Below are positions 31,199 to 39,986 of a DNA stretch of 64,000 nucleotides, in pieces. Each line of letters starts with the position of its first letter. Within the stretch, counting starts at the first letter, position 1. The stretch comes from Anaerolineae bacterium (GTDB taxonomy: Bacteria; Chloroflexota; Anaerolineae; 4572-78; J111), in NCBI GenBank assembly GCA_023382535.1, contig JAHDWA010000003.1, forward strand, positions 348,947 to 412,946. The letters run 5' to 3'. Under the pieces are notes generated by a model. It was not told where the DNA came from and made no database searches. It saw nothing but the letters and a program-made list of their open reading frames with translations. A program made the translations under genes and the position numbers.

Positions 31199-32515
31199 TT
31201 ACTTGCTCCAGGAAATCATTCGTTCGTCTACAAAATTGTATTGCAGAGAGATTCCGGTCAGCGTGCCGGGGGCGAACATGGGTCGCTGGTTGCTGCCATC
31301 GGCATTCATGACCCAGATTTCCCACTGCCCGCTGCGGTTAGACAGGAAGGCAAGCTGCGAACCGTCGGGGGACCAGGCTGGCGAGACGTTGTTGCCGGTG
31401 TTAGCCAGTTGCAGCCTTTCCCCTGTGTCCAGATTGATCACCTCAATCACCCATTGATCGTTGACCCCCTTGTGGGCGACGGCTAACCGGGTTCCGTCGG
31501 GCGAGAAGGCCGGGGTGCGATCCAGGTTGCCCTCAATCAGGCTCGTCCTGGTATCCTGGTTAACATCAAGCTGGACCAGGCTGACATCGCCTGAATAAAC
31601 GACCCGCCAGGGATTGCGGGGGTCCCAGGCCGGACCAAAACTGCTGTAGTCACTGCTCAGATCCTGATACTGGCCCGTGGCTAAATCGAGCTTGCGCAGT
31701 TGCCAGGCTGGCTTGGCGGGTAGTGAATAGCAATACTCATAGCGCTGGTTTTTTTTGTTTTCTGGAATGGTGTCCTTGCTAATATCGTAAGCATCGGGGG
31801 GCAAGCCCGCGTCGTCGGAGCTGTCTTCGCTGGAAAACTGACATTCCCGGGTAACGTCTAACCGGCCGCCGCGCTGCAAGTTGAAGATAAGCTGTGTGCC
31901 GTCGGGCGACCAGGTAGGCGACTTGGGCTGAGGCCCGGCGTGGACCTGCCGCTCGTTGGAACCATCTATATTGATCAGATAAACGCCTTCCGTTGGTCCC
32001 CAGCGGGTGAAAGCCACTTGCTGGCCATCGGGCGAAAGCGCCGGATCAAGACCGCTACGGGTCAGCAGTCGCAGGCCGGAGCCGTCGGCATTGATGGTGT
32101 AAATATCGCCGCCGCTGCTGGTCATGAGGACCAATTTCCCGCCGCTGCTAATCGAAGCCGCCACTCCGGCGGCGGATGGCGCTGCTTGAATTACTGCCAC
32201 GTTATCAAGCGACCCTGATGCTTTCGTGTAAGCCGGTAATGCCGAAATCCAACCTTTGCTGCCATCCGCCATGACAACTTGGACCCAACTCCGGTTTGAG
32301 TTGGTTCCCACAATTTCAAATACATCGCCCGCTTTGGCGACCTTTTGGATGGTATAATTTATCCCTGGCCCCTCCCGCACATTAAGCGCCGCCGCAATGA
32401 CCTCCGCTTGGGCTTTAGCTGGCGCGGTCTGGGCCAGGACTCCCGTGGTCCCTGGCAGCATTACTGCCAGCATTACCACGATAATAAGAGACAGATTTAA
32501 CAATCTCAAACGCAT
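31199..32515 (-). CDS. secreted SH3b plus TolB/WD40-type beta-propeller protein
   Basis: A 438-aa exported protein. The signal peptide (about residues 1-29, ending VLAQ) is followed by a bacterial SH3 domain (AALNVREGPGINYTIQKVAKAGDVFEIVG...WVQVVMADGSKGWI) and six propeller repeats with the TolB-type sequence (LSPDGQQVAFTRWG, WSPDGTQLIFNL, FSPDGTRLAVAHKG, WSPDGSQLAFLSNRSGQWEIWVMNADGSN). AAGGAG 7 nt before the ATG at 32515 sets the start. It probably works at the cell surface as a binding scaffold. A related propeller protein is at 37314. Confidence 0.87.
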   Translation of the reverse strand: MRLRLLNLSLIIVVMLAVMLPGTTGVLAQTAPAKAQAEVIAAALNVREGPGINYTIQKVAKAGDVFEIVGTNSNRSWVQVVMADGSKGWISALPAYTKASGSLDNVAVIQAAPSAAGVAASISSGGKLVLMTSSGGDIYTINADGSGLRLLTRSGLDPALSPDGQQVAFTRWGPTEGVYLINIDGSNERQVHAGPQPKSPTWSPDGTQLIFNLQRGGRLDVTRECQFSSEDSSDDAGLPPDAYDISKDTIPENKKNQRYEYCYSLPAKPAWQLRKLDLATGQYQDLSSDYSSFGPAWDPRNPWRVVYSGDVSLVQLDVNQDTRTSLIEGNLDRTPAFSPDGTRLAVAHKGVNDQWVIEVINLDTGERLQLANTGNNVSPAWSPDGSQLAFLSNRSGQWEIWVMNADGSNQRPMFAPGTLTGISLQYNFVDERMISWSK

Positions 32516-32619
32516 CTTAAACTCCTTTATCACCTGTTACGTAAATTATTGGTTGCCGACTATATACCACACAATACAATACGCAACAAGGAAGCAAAAT
32601 ATTCCCGGCGAACACCGAA

Positions 32620-33444
32620 TTAGGGTAATTGCCGGCGGAGGTCGGCGGCCAGGGTGAGTTGATTTTCTACGGGTAACTGGACATCGGCAATGAGGGCATA
32701 GCCAACATCCCCTGTCTGCCACAACACGGTGCGATGCTGGCCGTTATCGCCGACAAAGAAATTTTGGCCGGCAGCGCGAATTTCGGCTGTAGGGGGAAAG
32801 TCGGTCGGGCGTGGGGTAAACAAGGTGAGTGAAAGGCGCTCACCGGTGGGTCGTTGGTACAGAATATGGGCCGCGCCTCGCCGGTGCAGTTCACCCAATC
32901 GAGCGCCAACCGGAGTCCAATCGTCCAAGAGAGGGACGCTGACCGAGAATGGGACACGATTTTTAAACCAATCTCCAATTTCTTGGGGTGATACAGACAC
33001 GTCGAGGGCCGGGGTCTGCTCAAAGTAAAGAGCATGGATATCTGCTAATTCAATATAGGTCGGCGTTTCTGGGGGGGCGGAAGGACTTAATCCCCACCAA
33101 ACTCCACCCAGCAGGACCAGCCAGATTAAGGTATAGAGGAGTGCGGTGACCGGGCGTAAGGGTTTGGGCGTAGAACACCACGCCAGGAATCGCTGCCAGC
33201 TCGATGGGGACAGAACGGGTTGGGCCAGGGTCGTTTGCACAGCGGCTCGGAGTGAGGCCGGCGCTTGAACCTGAGCCACTCGCTTCTGCAAGCCAGTGCG
33301 GAAATGCTTTTCGGCTTCCAGCGCGGCGGCTAAGCTGGGGTTGTCGGCCAGCCGCGCTTCAAAAGCGCGGCGTTCAGCCTCGGCTAACTCTCCATCCAGA
33401 TAAGCATATAGCATAGGCGAGTCCTTGGGGGATAATGGGATCAT
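32620..33444 (-). CDS. anti-sigma factor, membrane-anchored
   Basis: A 274-aa protein with an N-terminal helical anti-sigma region (LYAYLDGELAEAERRAFEARLADNPSLAAALEAEKHFRTGLQKRV) that lacks a full zinc H-x3-C-x2-C motif, one membrane segment (about residues 98-118, ALLYTLIWLVLLGGVWWGL) and an external domain of about 150 aa. It would hold the upstream ECF sigma factor at the membrane until a signal is received. The start overlaps the sigma stop (ATGA). Confidence 0.82.
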   Translation of the reverse strand: MIPLSPKDSPMLYAYLDGELAEAERRAFEARLADNPSLAAALEAEKHFRTGLQKRVAQVQAPASLRAAVQTTLAQPVLSPSSWQRFLAWCSTPKPLRPVTALLYTLIWLVLLGGVWWGLSPSAPPETPTYIELADIHALYFEQTPALDVSVSPQEIGDWFKNRVPFSVSVPLLDDWTPVGARLGELHRRGAAHILYQRPTGERLSLTLFTPRPTDFPPTAEIRAAGQNFFVGDNGQHRTVLWQTGDVGYALIADVQLPVENQLTLAADLRRQLP

Positions 33445-33983
33445 GCCGGGTACCCCTTCTTTTTGGCATAGGTCAGCAGAAGCTGCCGCAGTTTCTGCCG
33501 CCCCCGGTGAAGCCGTGACATGACGGAACCGAGCGGCCAGCCCAGAATCTCGGCTATATCCCGGTAGCTAAACTCCTCGACATCGGCCAGGAGCACAGCC
33601 AGGCGCATTTCGGCGGGTAATTCGGCCAGGGCTTGGGTGATTTCTTCATCCAGCAGGTGGTCAAAAAGATTTTTGTCCAGTGTTTCCTCGGCCACCAGCT
33701 CCAGGTCATCATCCTCAAGACTAAGGGGCGTGGGATGGGCATCCTGCCGGCGATAGTGATCGCTCACGGTGTGGCGCAAAATGGTGAAAATCCAGGGGCG
33801 AAAATCGGCCTCGTCGCGAAAGGTGGCCTTGGCCCGGATGGCCTTAACCGCGACCTCCTGAACGATGTCCTCGGCCAGGGCCGGGTCGCCGGTCAGGTAG
33901 CGAGCTGTACGGTAGAGGGCATCCAGTTCGGCCAGGAGCAAATGGTTAAAATCCAGAGCGGAGTTCTGGGAAGACGGGTTCAT
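33441..33983 (-). CDS. ECF-family RNA polymerase sigma factor (pair 1)
   Basis: A 180-aa sigma-70 family ECF factor. Region 2 reads LDALYRTARYLTGDPALAEDIVQEVAVKAI...FRPWIFTILRHTVSDHYRRQ; region 4 reads LPAEMRLAVLLADVEEFSYRDIAEILGWPLGSVMSRLHRGRQKLRQLL. The start is placed at ATG 33983; a GTG at 34046 is also in frame. It is co-transcribed with the anti-sigma gene. The preceding gene is the nucleotidyltransferase at 34047, 64 nt away. Confidence 0.9.
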   Translation of the reverse strand: MNPSSQNSALDFNHLLLAELDALYRTARYLTGDPALAEDIVQEVAVKAIRAKATFRDEADFRPWIFTILRHTVSDHYRRQDAHPTPLSLEDDDLELVAEETLDKNLFDHLLDEEITQALAELPAEMRLAVLLADVEEFSYRDIAEILGWPLGSVMSRLHRGRQKLRQLLLTYAKKKGYPA

Positions 33984-34046
33984 AAAAGCTGACTCTAGCA
34001 CATTCTGCTCACCCTGTCCAAATTTTGAGAGGGCTGAGTATCCCAC

Positions 34047-35189
34047 TCACCGGCCCGTCACCCGCCTGGCCCAATCCAGCGGCAGCAAAAAGTAGGCCAG
34101 CCAAGGCGCTTTGGACTGAGCCAAGCGGGGATGATCCAGGGCAATTTCTTCCAGACTGGGCAGCAAGGCGAAACGAAGAGCCTGGGCGATTTCACGGGGG
34201 CGGCCTTCGGTAAATTGAAGGGCCTTGAGCAGGTAAAGCCCCGCCGGTTTCGGGTTGAGGTGAGAGGTGTTGACCAAATCCCGCGACTCGGCCCAGCGCC
34301 GGAAGGAGGGTGACACGCGCTTGTGTTGGCTGGTCAGTAAAGAATTGTCGAGGGTGGTAGGGAAATATTTCCTTAGCAGCGCCAGGCCGGGGTAGGTAAA
34401 GCGCGCTTCGACGGAATTTAACAGGGGCAGAGGGTCGCTGAGATGGGGTAACAACAAGGTCAAATCTGCCAGGTGAAGCAGGCGGCCTTTGCCCTGCCAA
34501 AGGTGATACGTGGCATGCACCAGCAGGTGAAGCCAGAGGGCGTCGGGCTTGGGCAGCAGCGCCGGTTCGCCTAACAGACTTCCCGGCGTGGCGCTGCGCC
34601 ACATCAGTCCCGTCAGCTCCACCGTTGGCCCGCCGAAGATTTCCCGGCAGTGGAGGTGAATCTCCAACTTGCGCGGGTTGTCGGGATGCTCCCCGGCAGT
34701 CGAGACGACCTGGCGGTTGTCAGGCCGGCTGAACTCGGTGTGTTTCCAGTGGACGACCTCTTGTTCATAGCCAAGCTGGCCGAGCAGTTGGGCGGCTGTG
34801 CTAAAATCTTCCGGCCGAATGAGTAAATCCAGATCAGCCATGGGGCGCAGGGCGGCCTGAGCATAGTAGGCTGTGGACAAGATCGAACCTTTGAGCGGCA
34901 TCACCGGAAGCTGCTGCCGGCCGAACAGGGCCAGGATCGCCTTTAATTCGCCGTGCATTTTGGCCAGACGCTGGCTGTTGAGTTGGTACTGTTCGGCCAG
35001 CCAGGTTCTCGGGGTCTCCGGCAGCCAGAGCACACCGGTCAATTTGAGGTACAGCAGCGGCGCGACGCCATGCACCCGGCTGGCAAATTGAAAGGTCTGC
35101 CATGTTTCGGCAGACCAATCAGGGTTGTGCGGTTCAGTTTGATTGAGCCATTCAGCCATAGCCGCGCAGAGTTGAGCCAGAGAGGTCAT
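34047..35189 (-). CDS. PF14907-type uncharacterised nucleotidyltransferase (copy 2)
   Basis: A 380-aa paralogue of the protein at 12294. The core is FGRQQLPVMPLKGSILSTAYYAQAALRPMADLDLLIRPEDF, with the K-G lysine and the D-L-D acidic pair of the nucleotidyltransferase site (about residues 90-130), followed by RKLEIHLHC and DALWLHLLVHATYHLW. Its neighbours here are an LLM oxidoreductase and ECF pair, with an HprK-like kinase one gene further upstream. Reaction unknown. Confidence 0.78.
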   Translation of the reverse strand: MTSLAQLCAAMAEWLNQTEPHNPDWSAETWQTFQFASRVHGVAPLLYLKLTGVLWLPETPRTWLAEQYQLNSQRLAKMHGELKAILALFGRQQLPVMPLKGSILSTAYYAQAALRPMADLDLLIRPEDFSTAAQLLGQLGYEQEVVHWKHTEFSRPDNRQVVSTAGEHPDNPRKLEIHLHCREIFGGPTVELTGLMWRSATPGSLLGEPALLPKPDALWLHLLVHATYHLWQGKGRLLHLADLTLLLPHLSDPLPLLNSVEARFTYPGLALLRKYFPTTLDNSLLTSQHKRVSPSFRRWAESRDLVNTSHLNPKPAGLYLLKALQFTEGRPREIAQALRFALLPSLEEIALDHPRLAQSKAPWLAYFLLPLDWARRVTGR

Positions 35190-35202
35190 TTCTCGGCAAT
35201 GA

Positions 35203-36084
35203 CTAAAACTCTGCTACCGCCGGAATAATTTCCCGGCCAAACTGCTCAAGCGGCTTGATTTCATGCACATTGGGCATGTTGAAAATGACATGCTGAATAC
35301 CCACGCCGGCCAGCTCGCGGCATGTCTCGATGACCTGGGCGGCACTCATCCCACCGGCCGTCAGGTTGACCGTGCCCAGGGCGGTGCGCTCGATTTCCTC
35401 GTAGGGCCGGCCGACGGCGTCGCAGTGCCGTTTCAGCACGTCGAACTTTTGTCGCAGGGTGTCCTGACCCAAAGCAGCAAAAAAATTACAGGCGTCGGCG
35501 TATTGAGCCACCAGCCGCAGGGTTTTGTTCTCGCCCATGCCGCCGACCAGAATGGGCGGGTGCGGCCGGCTTAGCGGCTGCGGGCTGTTGATTGGATCGG
35601 CCAGGTGGTAATGCCGGCCCTGGTACGGCTCTCGATTGCCCGACCACATGTGATGGGCAATCTGAAGCGCTTCCTCCAGCCGCTCGAATCGCTCCTTGAG
35701 CGGCGGGAAGGGGAGGCCCAACCCGACCGCCTCCTGGTCGTTCCAGGCTGCGCCGATGCCCAGGTAGGCTCGCCCGCCGGAAAGTACGTCAAGGGTCGAA
35801 ACGGTTTTGACCAGGAGGCCGGGCTGGCGATAAACCACGCCCGTAACCAGCGTGCCGAGCCTGGCTCGCCGGGTCAGGCCAGCCATATAATTGAGCGCGG
35901 CATAACCTTCGAGCATCGGCTCGTCGGGCTGGCCGACATACTGGATCTGGAAAAAGTGATCCATCACCCACAGGCTGTAAAAACCGGCATCGTCGGCGGT
36001 TCTGGCTATCTCGGCCAGGCGCGGGCCGATTTCGGCCGGGCCGCCGGGCCAGGTAAAACTGGGAATCTGCAATCCAATCCGCAT
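35203..36084 (-). CDS. LLM-class F420-dependent (luciferase-like) oxidoreductase
   Basis: A 293-aa TIM-barrel flavin/F420 oxidoreductase. Family signs are MRIGLQIPSFTWPGG, DDAGFYSLWVMDHF, RARLGTLVTGVVYRQPGLLVKTVSTLDVLSGGRAYLGIGAAWNDQEA and PPILVGGMGENKTLRLVAQYADACNFF. The VSTLDVLSGGR and GIGAAW blocks fit the F420-binding subgroup. AAAGGAT precedes the ATG. Substrate cannot be predicted. It is followed by the nucleotidyltransferase gene with a 13-nt gap. Confidence 0.88.
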   Translation of the reverse strand: MRIGLQIPSFTWPGGPAEIGPRLAEIARTADDAGFYSLWVMDHFFQIQYVGQPDEPMLEGYAALNYMAGLTRRARLGTLVTGVVYRQPGLLVKTVSTLDVLSGGRAYLGIGAAWNDQEAVGLGLPFPPLKERFERLEEALQIAHHMWSGNREPYQGRHYHLADPINSPQPLSRPHPPILVGGMGENKTLRLVAQYADACNFFAALGQDTLRQKFDVLKRHCDAVGRPYEEIERTALGTVNLTAGGMSAAQVIETCRELAGVGIQHVIFNMPNVHEIKPLEQFGREIIPAVAEF

Positions 36085-36130
36085 AATCTTATCCTTTCTA
36101 TTGTTGTTTAAAACCTAAATTGCCAGGCTT

Positions 36131-36215
36131 AAAAAAGGACGCAGATAACGTAGATTTGATTGATCTTTACAGATTTTCCTGAATTTATCTGCGTAAATCT
36201 ACAAGATCAGCGTTC
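36131..36215. repeat. dispersed-type repeat with ACGCAGATAACG / TTATCTGCGT ends
   Basis: GGACGCAGATAACGTAGATTT on the left and TTTATCTGCGTAAATCTAC on the right form an imperfect inverted repeat around TTTACAGATTTTCC. It occupies most of the 177-bp gap between the LLM and HprK-like genes. Confidence 0.55.
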
Positions 36216-36261
36216 TATTCAAAAAGTACAAAGGTAGTGTAAGTCTCTAATCCCGACAAAA

Positions 36262-37200
36262 TTATTCCATAAACACGGACTCTAACAAATCTACGCCAAC
36301 CTGAATATCATCTCCAAAATAGAGCCGGTAGGTTTTGTGCTGGAACAGGTTTTCAAGGTGCTGGGCGTGATGGGGCAGCTTCATTTCCAGGCCGGTTGCG
36401 CCCGACGGCCAGGCTCGTCTGGCTTCAACCGCCTGGATTGGTTCCAGCCGGCTTTTCCCCCCGGGCAGCCGCTCGACCAAAATAACCGCTCTGGGCTGAG
36501 CCGAAACGGTCGTGCTGCCCGGCCGGATGCTTTCCAGATTGACTTCCAGTTTCATCTCGCCGTTGGTTTGCAGCACTGGCTCATAGCCTGCGAGTTCAGG
36601 AAACAGCTTTTTGGCATCGGGCAAGAGGTGAAAACTCCAGGGCATACCCCACCACAGATCACGTTGGCTGTCGAGCCAGACGACATCTTCGGCCAGCGCC
36701 TGGAAACTGCCGCGGGTGGCGGAGGTATAGGCCAGCGTCGTTTTGCCGCCGCCGCTCTGTGCCCGGAGCAGCACGGCCCGGCCTTTTTTAGCCAACGCCG
36801 CTCCGTGAACACCCATCCAGCCCCGCCACTCCAGCATCATTAGAAAAGCCAGCTCCAAAAAGTGCCAGCGAAAGAAAGCGGGATTAGCCAGAACCGGGGC
36901 TGAAAAATAACCGAAAGCAAAGCCGCTGGCCAGGTTGGCGACCAGGGCTGAGTCACGACCGATGGTTTGGTAAAGGAGCGATCCTTCCAGGCGAAAAGAT
37001 GGTTCGTCGGGTGGAGGATCATGCCAGTTATAGGCCATCAATCGAAAACGCAAGTCAGGCGACTCGGCGGGCTGGGCCGGCCCAAAGCGACCAAAGGATG
37101 TTTCTGCCGCGGCGATGATGGCTGGACTGTTGCTGCGCAGACGTAAAGTGAAGCCCATTGGCCGAAACCAGGCTTCCTGATAAGTTTGAGTTTTGCTCAT
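36262..37200 (-). CDS. HprK-like serine kinase-related P-loop protein (copy 3)
   Basis: A 312-aa HPr-kinase-like protein. WMGVHGAALAKKGRAVLLRAQSGGGKTTLAYTSA contains the conserved His-Gly-Ala and a Walker A AQSGGGKTT (about residues 132-160), followed by ALAEDVVWLDSQ with the acidic residues and PWSFHLLPDAKKLFPEL. The N-terminal half is variable. The order of motifs is as in copies 1 and 2, but overall identity looks low, so the copies are old. No partner gene is immediately coupled; the LLM gene follows after a repeat-filled gap. Confidence 0.75.
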   Translation of the reverse strand: MSKTQTYQEAWFRPMGFTLRLRSNSPAIIAAAETSFGRFGPAQPAESPDLRFRLMAYNWHDPPPDEPSFRLEGSLLYQTIGRDSALVANLASGFAFGYFSAPVLANPAFFRWHFLELAFLMMLEWRGWMGVHGAALAKKGRAVLLRAQSGGGKTTLAYTSATRGSFQALAEDVVWLDSQRDLWWGMPWSFHLLPDAKKLFPELAGYEPVLQTNGEMKLEVNLESIRPGSTTVSAQPRAVILVERLPGGKSRLEPIQAVEARRAWPSGATGLEMKLPHHAQHLENLFQHKTYRLYFGDDIQVGVDLLESVFME

Positions 37201-37313
37201 GAACGGGTCTATAACGGTTTGAATCGATGGATTGGGGATGGAATGGGTCTCTCTCGGTCAGGCGGAATTCTAACATAGACCCGGTAACAAAGCAAGGAAG
37301 TTGGAAGCCTGGA

Positions 37314-39068
37314 TTAACGTTCTACAACCGGATAGGCTACCTGCCCCAGGGCAATATCGGCGATGCCGGTGCGGCTGTTTTTGCCCGGCCAACTGGCTGT
37401 CCAGGTGTAGTGACCGGGCTTGAGGGGCAGCATCCAGAGCTGATAGGGGCCGATTTTGTGCTCTTTGTTGTCAATGGTGAAGGTCATCTCGTCGTTGTTT
37501 TTCTGGTTTGAGATGGCCAGCAGACCGTGGCCAGCCGGTATCTGCGGCTGCGGTTTGGGCGGTTCTGGCGTAATGATGAGGACATTGGTGCTGACAGCCA
37601 GGCGGTCGGGCTGCCAGTTGGCTTCTGAGGGGGTGGTGACAAGCAGGCTTTGGTTGGAGCCATCTAAATTCATGGCATAAATAGCCCACTGCCCATCCCG
37701 CAGGGAACGAAACAGCAGCCGGTTGTCGGGTGTCCAGGCCGGCGCGACATCCGCCGCCGGGTGATTGGTCAGGCGGTTCAGGCTGCTGCCGTCCGCCGCC
37801 ATGACGTAAATATCCTGGTTGTCGCCCTCGCGGCGCACAAAAGCGATATGCTGCCCATCCCATGACCAGGCCGGCTGGCTATCATCCCCTTGAGTCAGCC
37901 GGCGGATGCTGGTGGTGTCAAAAACCGGCCCCATTACCTCCAGGGTGCTGATATTCCAACCCTCGCCAGAGCAGCCGCGATAGGCCAGCCGCTGCCCTTC
38001 AGGTGACCAGGCTGGATCAGCGCCGAAAGGGCCGGGGTAGGTTTTGTTCTGGTTTAAATCCCATATGACCAGGTGGGACTCCGGCTCTTCGCCGGCTGTG
38101 GAGGCGACATAGGTGCGGTGAGGCGACCAGGCGACGGGTTGTAAGCTTTCCTGGTTCAGCGGGTAAGCCTTGCGCTGGCCCATGTTGAATACCTGTAGTC
38201 CGGCGTTTCCGGTCAAGGGGCCTTCGCTGAAAAACAGCAGGCCAATCGCGTCGGCTGACCAGGCCGGCCCGCGCGCCGCAGTCACCAGGGTTTCGGTCTG
38301 ATTGGTGGTTAAATCGAGCAGGTTGAGTTGGTGGGCATGTCCATCCCAGGTAGTGTAAGCTACCTGGACGGGGCGCTGGGTGGGAGTATCCGCCGCAACT
38401 ATATAAAAAGTGCCCCGGCTGAGCAATTGGCCCTGTCCATAGATTTCCAATTTGTAGACCCCGGGAGCAAAGCCGCCCTCCCCAGCCCTGACCTGAACGG
38501 TCAGCTTGCCTCGCGGGCCGGCATCCCACACGCCGCTGCCTCGAGATAACTCTTTGTCGCCAAAATACCAGACTCGCTCCCAGGTTAGCCCATTTTCCAA
38601 GCCATCGTAGCTGAACGTAGCCAACACGGTGGTGACGGCAGTGGTAAATTGCAGCGTGGGATCCAACGGCCAGCCATCTACTCCCTGGCGGGTGGCAAAG
38701 CTGATCGGACTCAAAAGCGGGGCGGTCGCAGCTTGATAGGCAGTCGAATTATTATCATCCGGGCAAATGAAGGTAGGAACAGCGCCGGCTTGCTTGGCGA
38801 GCGAGGTCAGGGCAATGGGAGTGGCTGTAGGACTGGCCGGAGCAACCAGATTGTCCTCCCCTTGATTTTGCGACACAACTTCAGAGACCGGCTTAGTGCT
38901 GGCCTCCGTTTGATTACTGCGGCTTTGCCAAAAGAACAGGCTCGTAGCCACAATGCAGAGGGCTAAGGTACAGAGTATCAAAACAGGCAAAAGCCATAAC
39001 CAGGCTTTGACCGCATTTTGTTTTTTAGGGGTTGATTCTGCTGGGCTTTGGACCTCGTTTGAGTCCAT
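37314..39068 (-). CDS. membrane-anchored TolB-type beta-propeller protein
   Basis: A 584-aa protein with a short cytoplasmic start, one membrane segment (about residues 21-47, WLWLLPVLILCTLALCIVATSLFFW), an Ig-like external stretch (TTVLATFSYDGLENGLTWERVWYF...) and a propeller (WSADAIGLLFFSEGP, WSPHRTYVASTAGE, WSPEGQRLAYRGCSG, WSWDGQHIAFVRREGDNQDIYVMAADGSS, WTPDNRLLFRSLRDGQWAIYAMNLDGSN). A C-terminal beta domain ends YTWTASWPGKNSRTGI. AAGGAGGT sets the ATG at 39068; the upstream frame is repeat DNA. Function at the surface is likely binding; no partner is certain. Confidence 0.83.
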   Translation of the reverse strand: MDSNEVQSPAESTPKKQNAVKAWLWLLPVLILCTLALCIVATSLFFWQSRSNQTEASTKPVSEVVSQNQGEDNLVAPASPTATPIALTSLAKQAGAVPTFICPDDNNSTAYQAATAPLLSPISFATRQGVDGWPLDPTLQFTTAVTTVLATFSYDGLENGLTWERVWYFGDKELSRGSGVWDAGPRGKLTVQVRAGEGGFAPGVYKLEIYGQGQLLSRGTFYIVAADTPTQRPVQVAYTTWDGHAHQLNLLDLTTNQTETLVTAARGPAWSADAIGLLFFSEGPLTGNAGLQVFNMGQRKAYPLNQESLQPVAWSPHRTYVASTAGEEPESHLVIWDLNQNKTYPGPFGADPAWSPEGQRLAYRGCSGEGWNISTLEVMGPVFDTTSIRRLTQGDDSQPAWSWDGQHIAFVRREGDNQDIYVMAADGSSLNRLTNHPAADVAPAWTPDNRLLFRSLRDGQWAIYAMNLDGSNQSLLVTTPSEANWQPDRLAVSTNVLIITPEPPKPQPQIPAGHGLLAISNQKNNDEMTFTIDNKEHKIGPYQLWMLPLKPGHYTWTASWPGKNSRTGIADIALGQVAYPVVER

Positions 39069-39093
39069 CAGTACCTCCTTCGAAAATAAACCT

Positions 39094-39141
39094 GGAGTGC
39101 AAACCTCGGTTTGCCAATAAACCAAAGCAAGCTTTGGACTC
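39094..39141. repeat. two-hairpin palindromic element, copy B
   Basis: GGAGT (39094-39098) pairs with ACTC (39138-39141) outside; inside are GCAAACC-TC-GGTTTGC (39099-39114) and CCAAAGC-AA-GCTTTGG (39122-39137). The plan is that of 7561-7610 with changed but still complementary bases. It lies just upstream of the ribosome site of the propeller gene on the minus strand. Confidence 0.8.
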
Positions 39142-39281
39142 TATTTTCATCCTTGGTGGCGTACCACAGGTTCGTGAGCACTCCTTTATAAATAGACCGC
39201 CGACCGCAGAAAGATATTCCCGTTATCCGTGGTGTGGGCTGCCTGGGGATGACTCTCCAAAAAAGTTACTTAACCACGGGC

Positions 39282-39986
39282 CTAATCGCCGCCTTTGCCG
39301 GGATTGTCATCGTCATCATGGTCTGAGTCATTGCCGTGGCCTTTGTTCTGATCGCCGTCACTCCCGCCGCCACCCCCGCCGCTTCCTTCGTTGCCAGCTC
39401 CACCGTTATTATCGCTGCCCCCACCGGAGCCAGGAACCAGGGCCGGCGGCTGGACGGTAATTTCGACGGTCACGGTAATAACCGGCAAAACGTCTACGAC
39501 CGGCGTAGGCGTAATAGCTGGTGTAGATGGGGCAGCGGTAGGTTGGCTGGTCACAGGGGGTTCAACGGTGAGGGTGGGGGTGAAGGGTGCTGTGGCCGGT
39601 TGAGTGGGCGTCGTTTGGGTTTGAATGGGTGCTGGCGTTGCTCCGCCATCTGAACCGGTATTTCTGAAGATAATGATATTGGTCAGCAGGGCCAGCATCA
39701 CGGCCCCGACCAGCAGGCTCACACCAATTATCACCACTACAAGAGGGCTGCCAAATGTTGGACCGGCTGAGGGTGTCGCCCCATTACCGCCCACCGCCGG
39801 ACCAAGCAGTGACTCTTTCAAGGCAGGTCCGAATTCCGGGCGCGGCCTGGGCGCTGTCTCGGTGAGGTTTTGGGCGACTGCCAGCAGGTCGGCTACTTCC
39901 GGCGGCAGGGTTTCCGGCAGGGGACCACCTTCTAACAATGTGTCCAGATGTTGAGTTAAGAGATCGGCCAGTTCTTCTTCGGTCAT
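39282..39986 (-). CDS. putative anti-sigma-like membrane protein with His/Asp-rich tail
   Basis: A 234-aa protein. It has an N-terminal helical region (EEELADLLTQHLDTLLEGG...LPPEVADLLAVAQNL) that could bind the sigma factor encoded just upstream, one membrane segment (about residues 80-105), a Pro/Thr-rich stalk (TPTPVV and similar) and a Gly-rich end closing NKGHGNDSDHDDDDNPGKG. The tail is shared almost exactly with the protein at 40977. The start overlaps the ECF stop by ATGA, which supports the anti-sigma reading. No zinc motif is present. The tail is a candidate metal-binding or surface-sorting element. Confidence 0.7.
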   Translation of the reverse strand: MTEEELADLLTQHLDTLLEGGPLPETLPPEVADLLAVAQNLTETAPRPRPEFGPALKESLLGPAVGGNGATPSAGPTFGSPLVVVIIGVSLLVGAVMLALLTNIIIFRNTGSDGGATPAPIQTQTTPTQPATAPFTPTLTVEPPVTSQPTAAPSTPAITPTPVVDVLPVITVTVEITVQPPALVPGSGGGSDNNGGAGNEGSGGGGGGSDGDQNKGHGNDSDHDDDDNPGKGGD

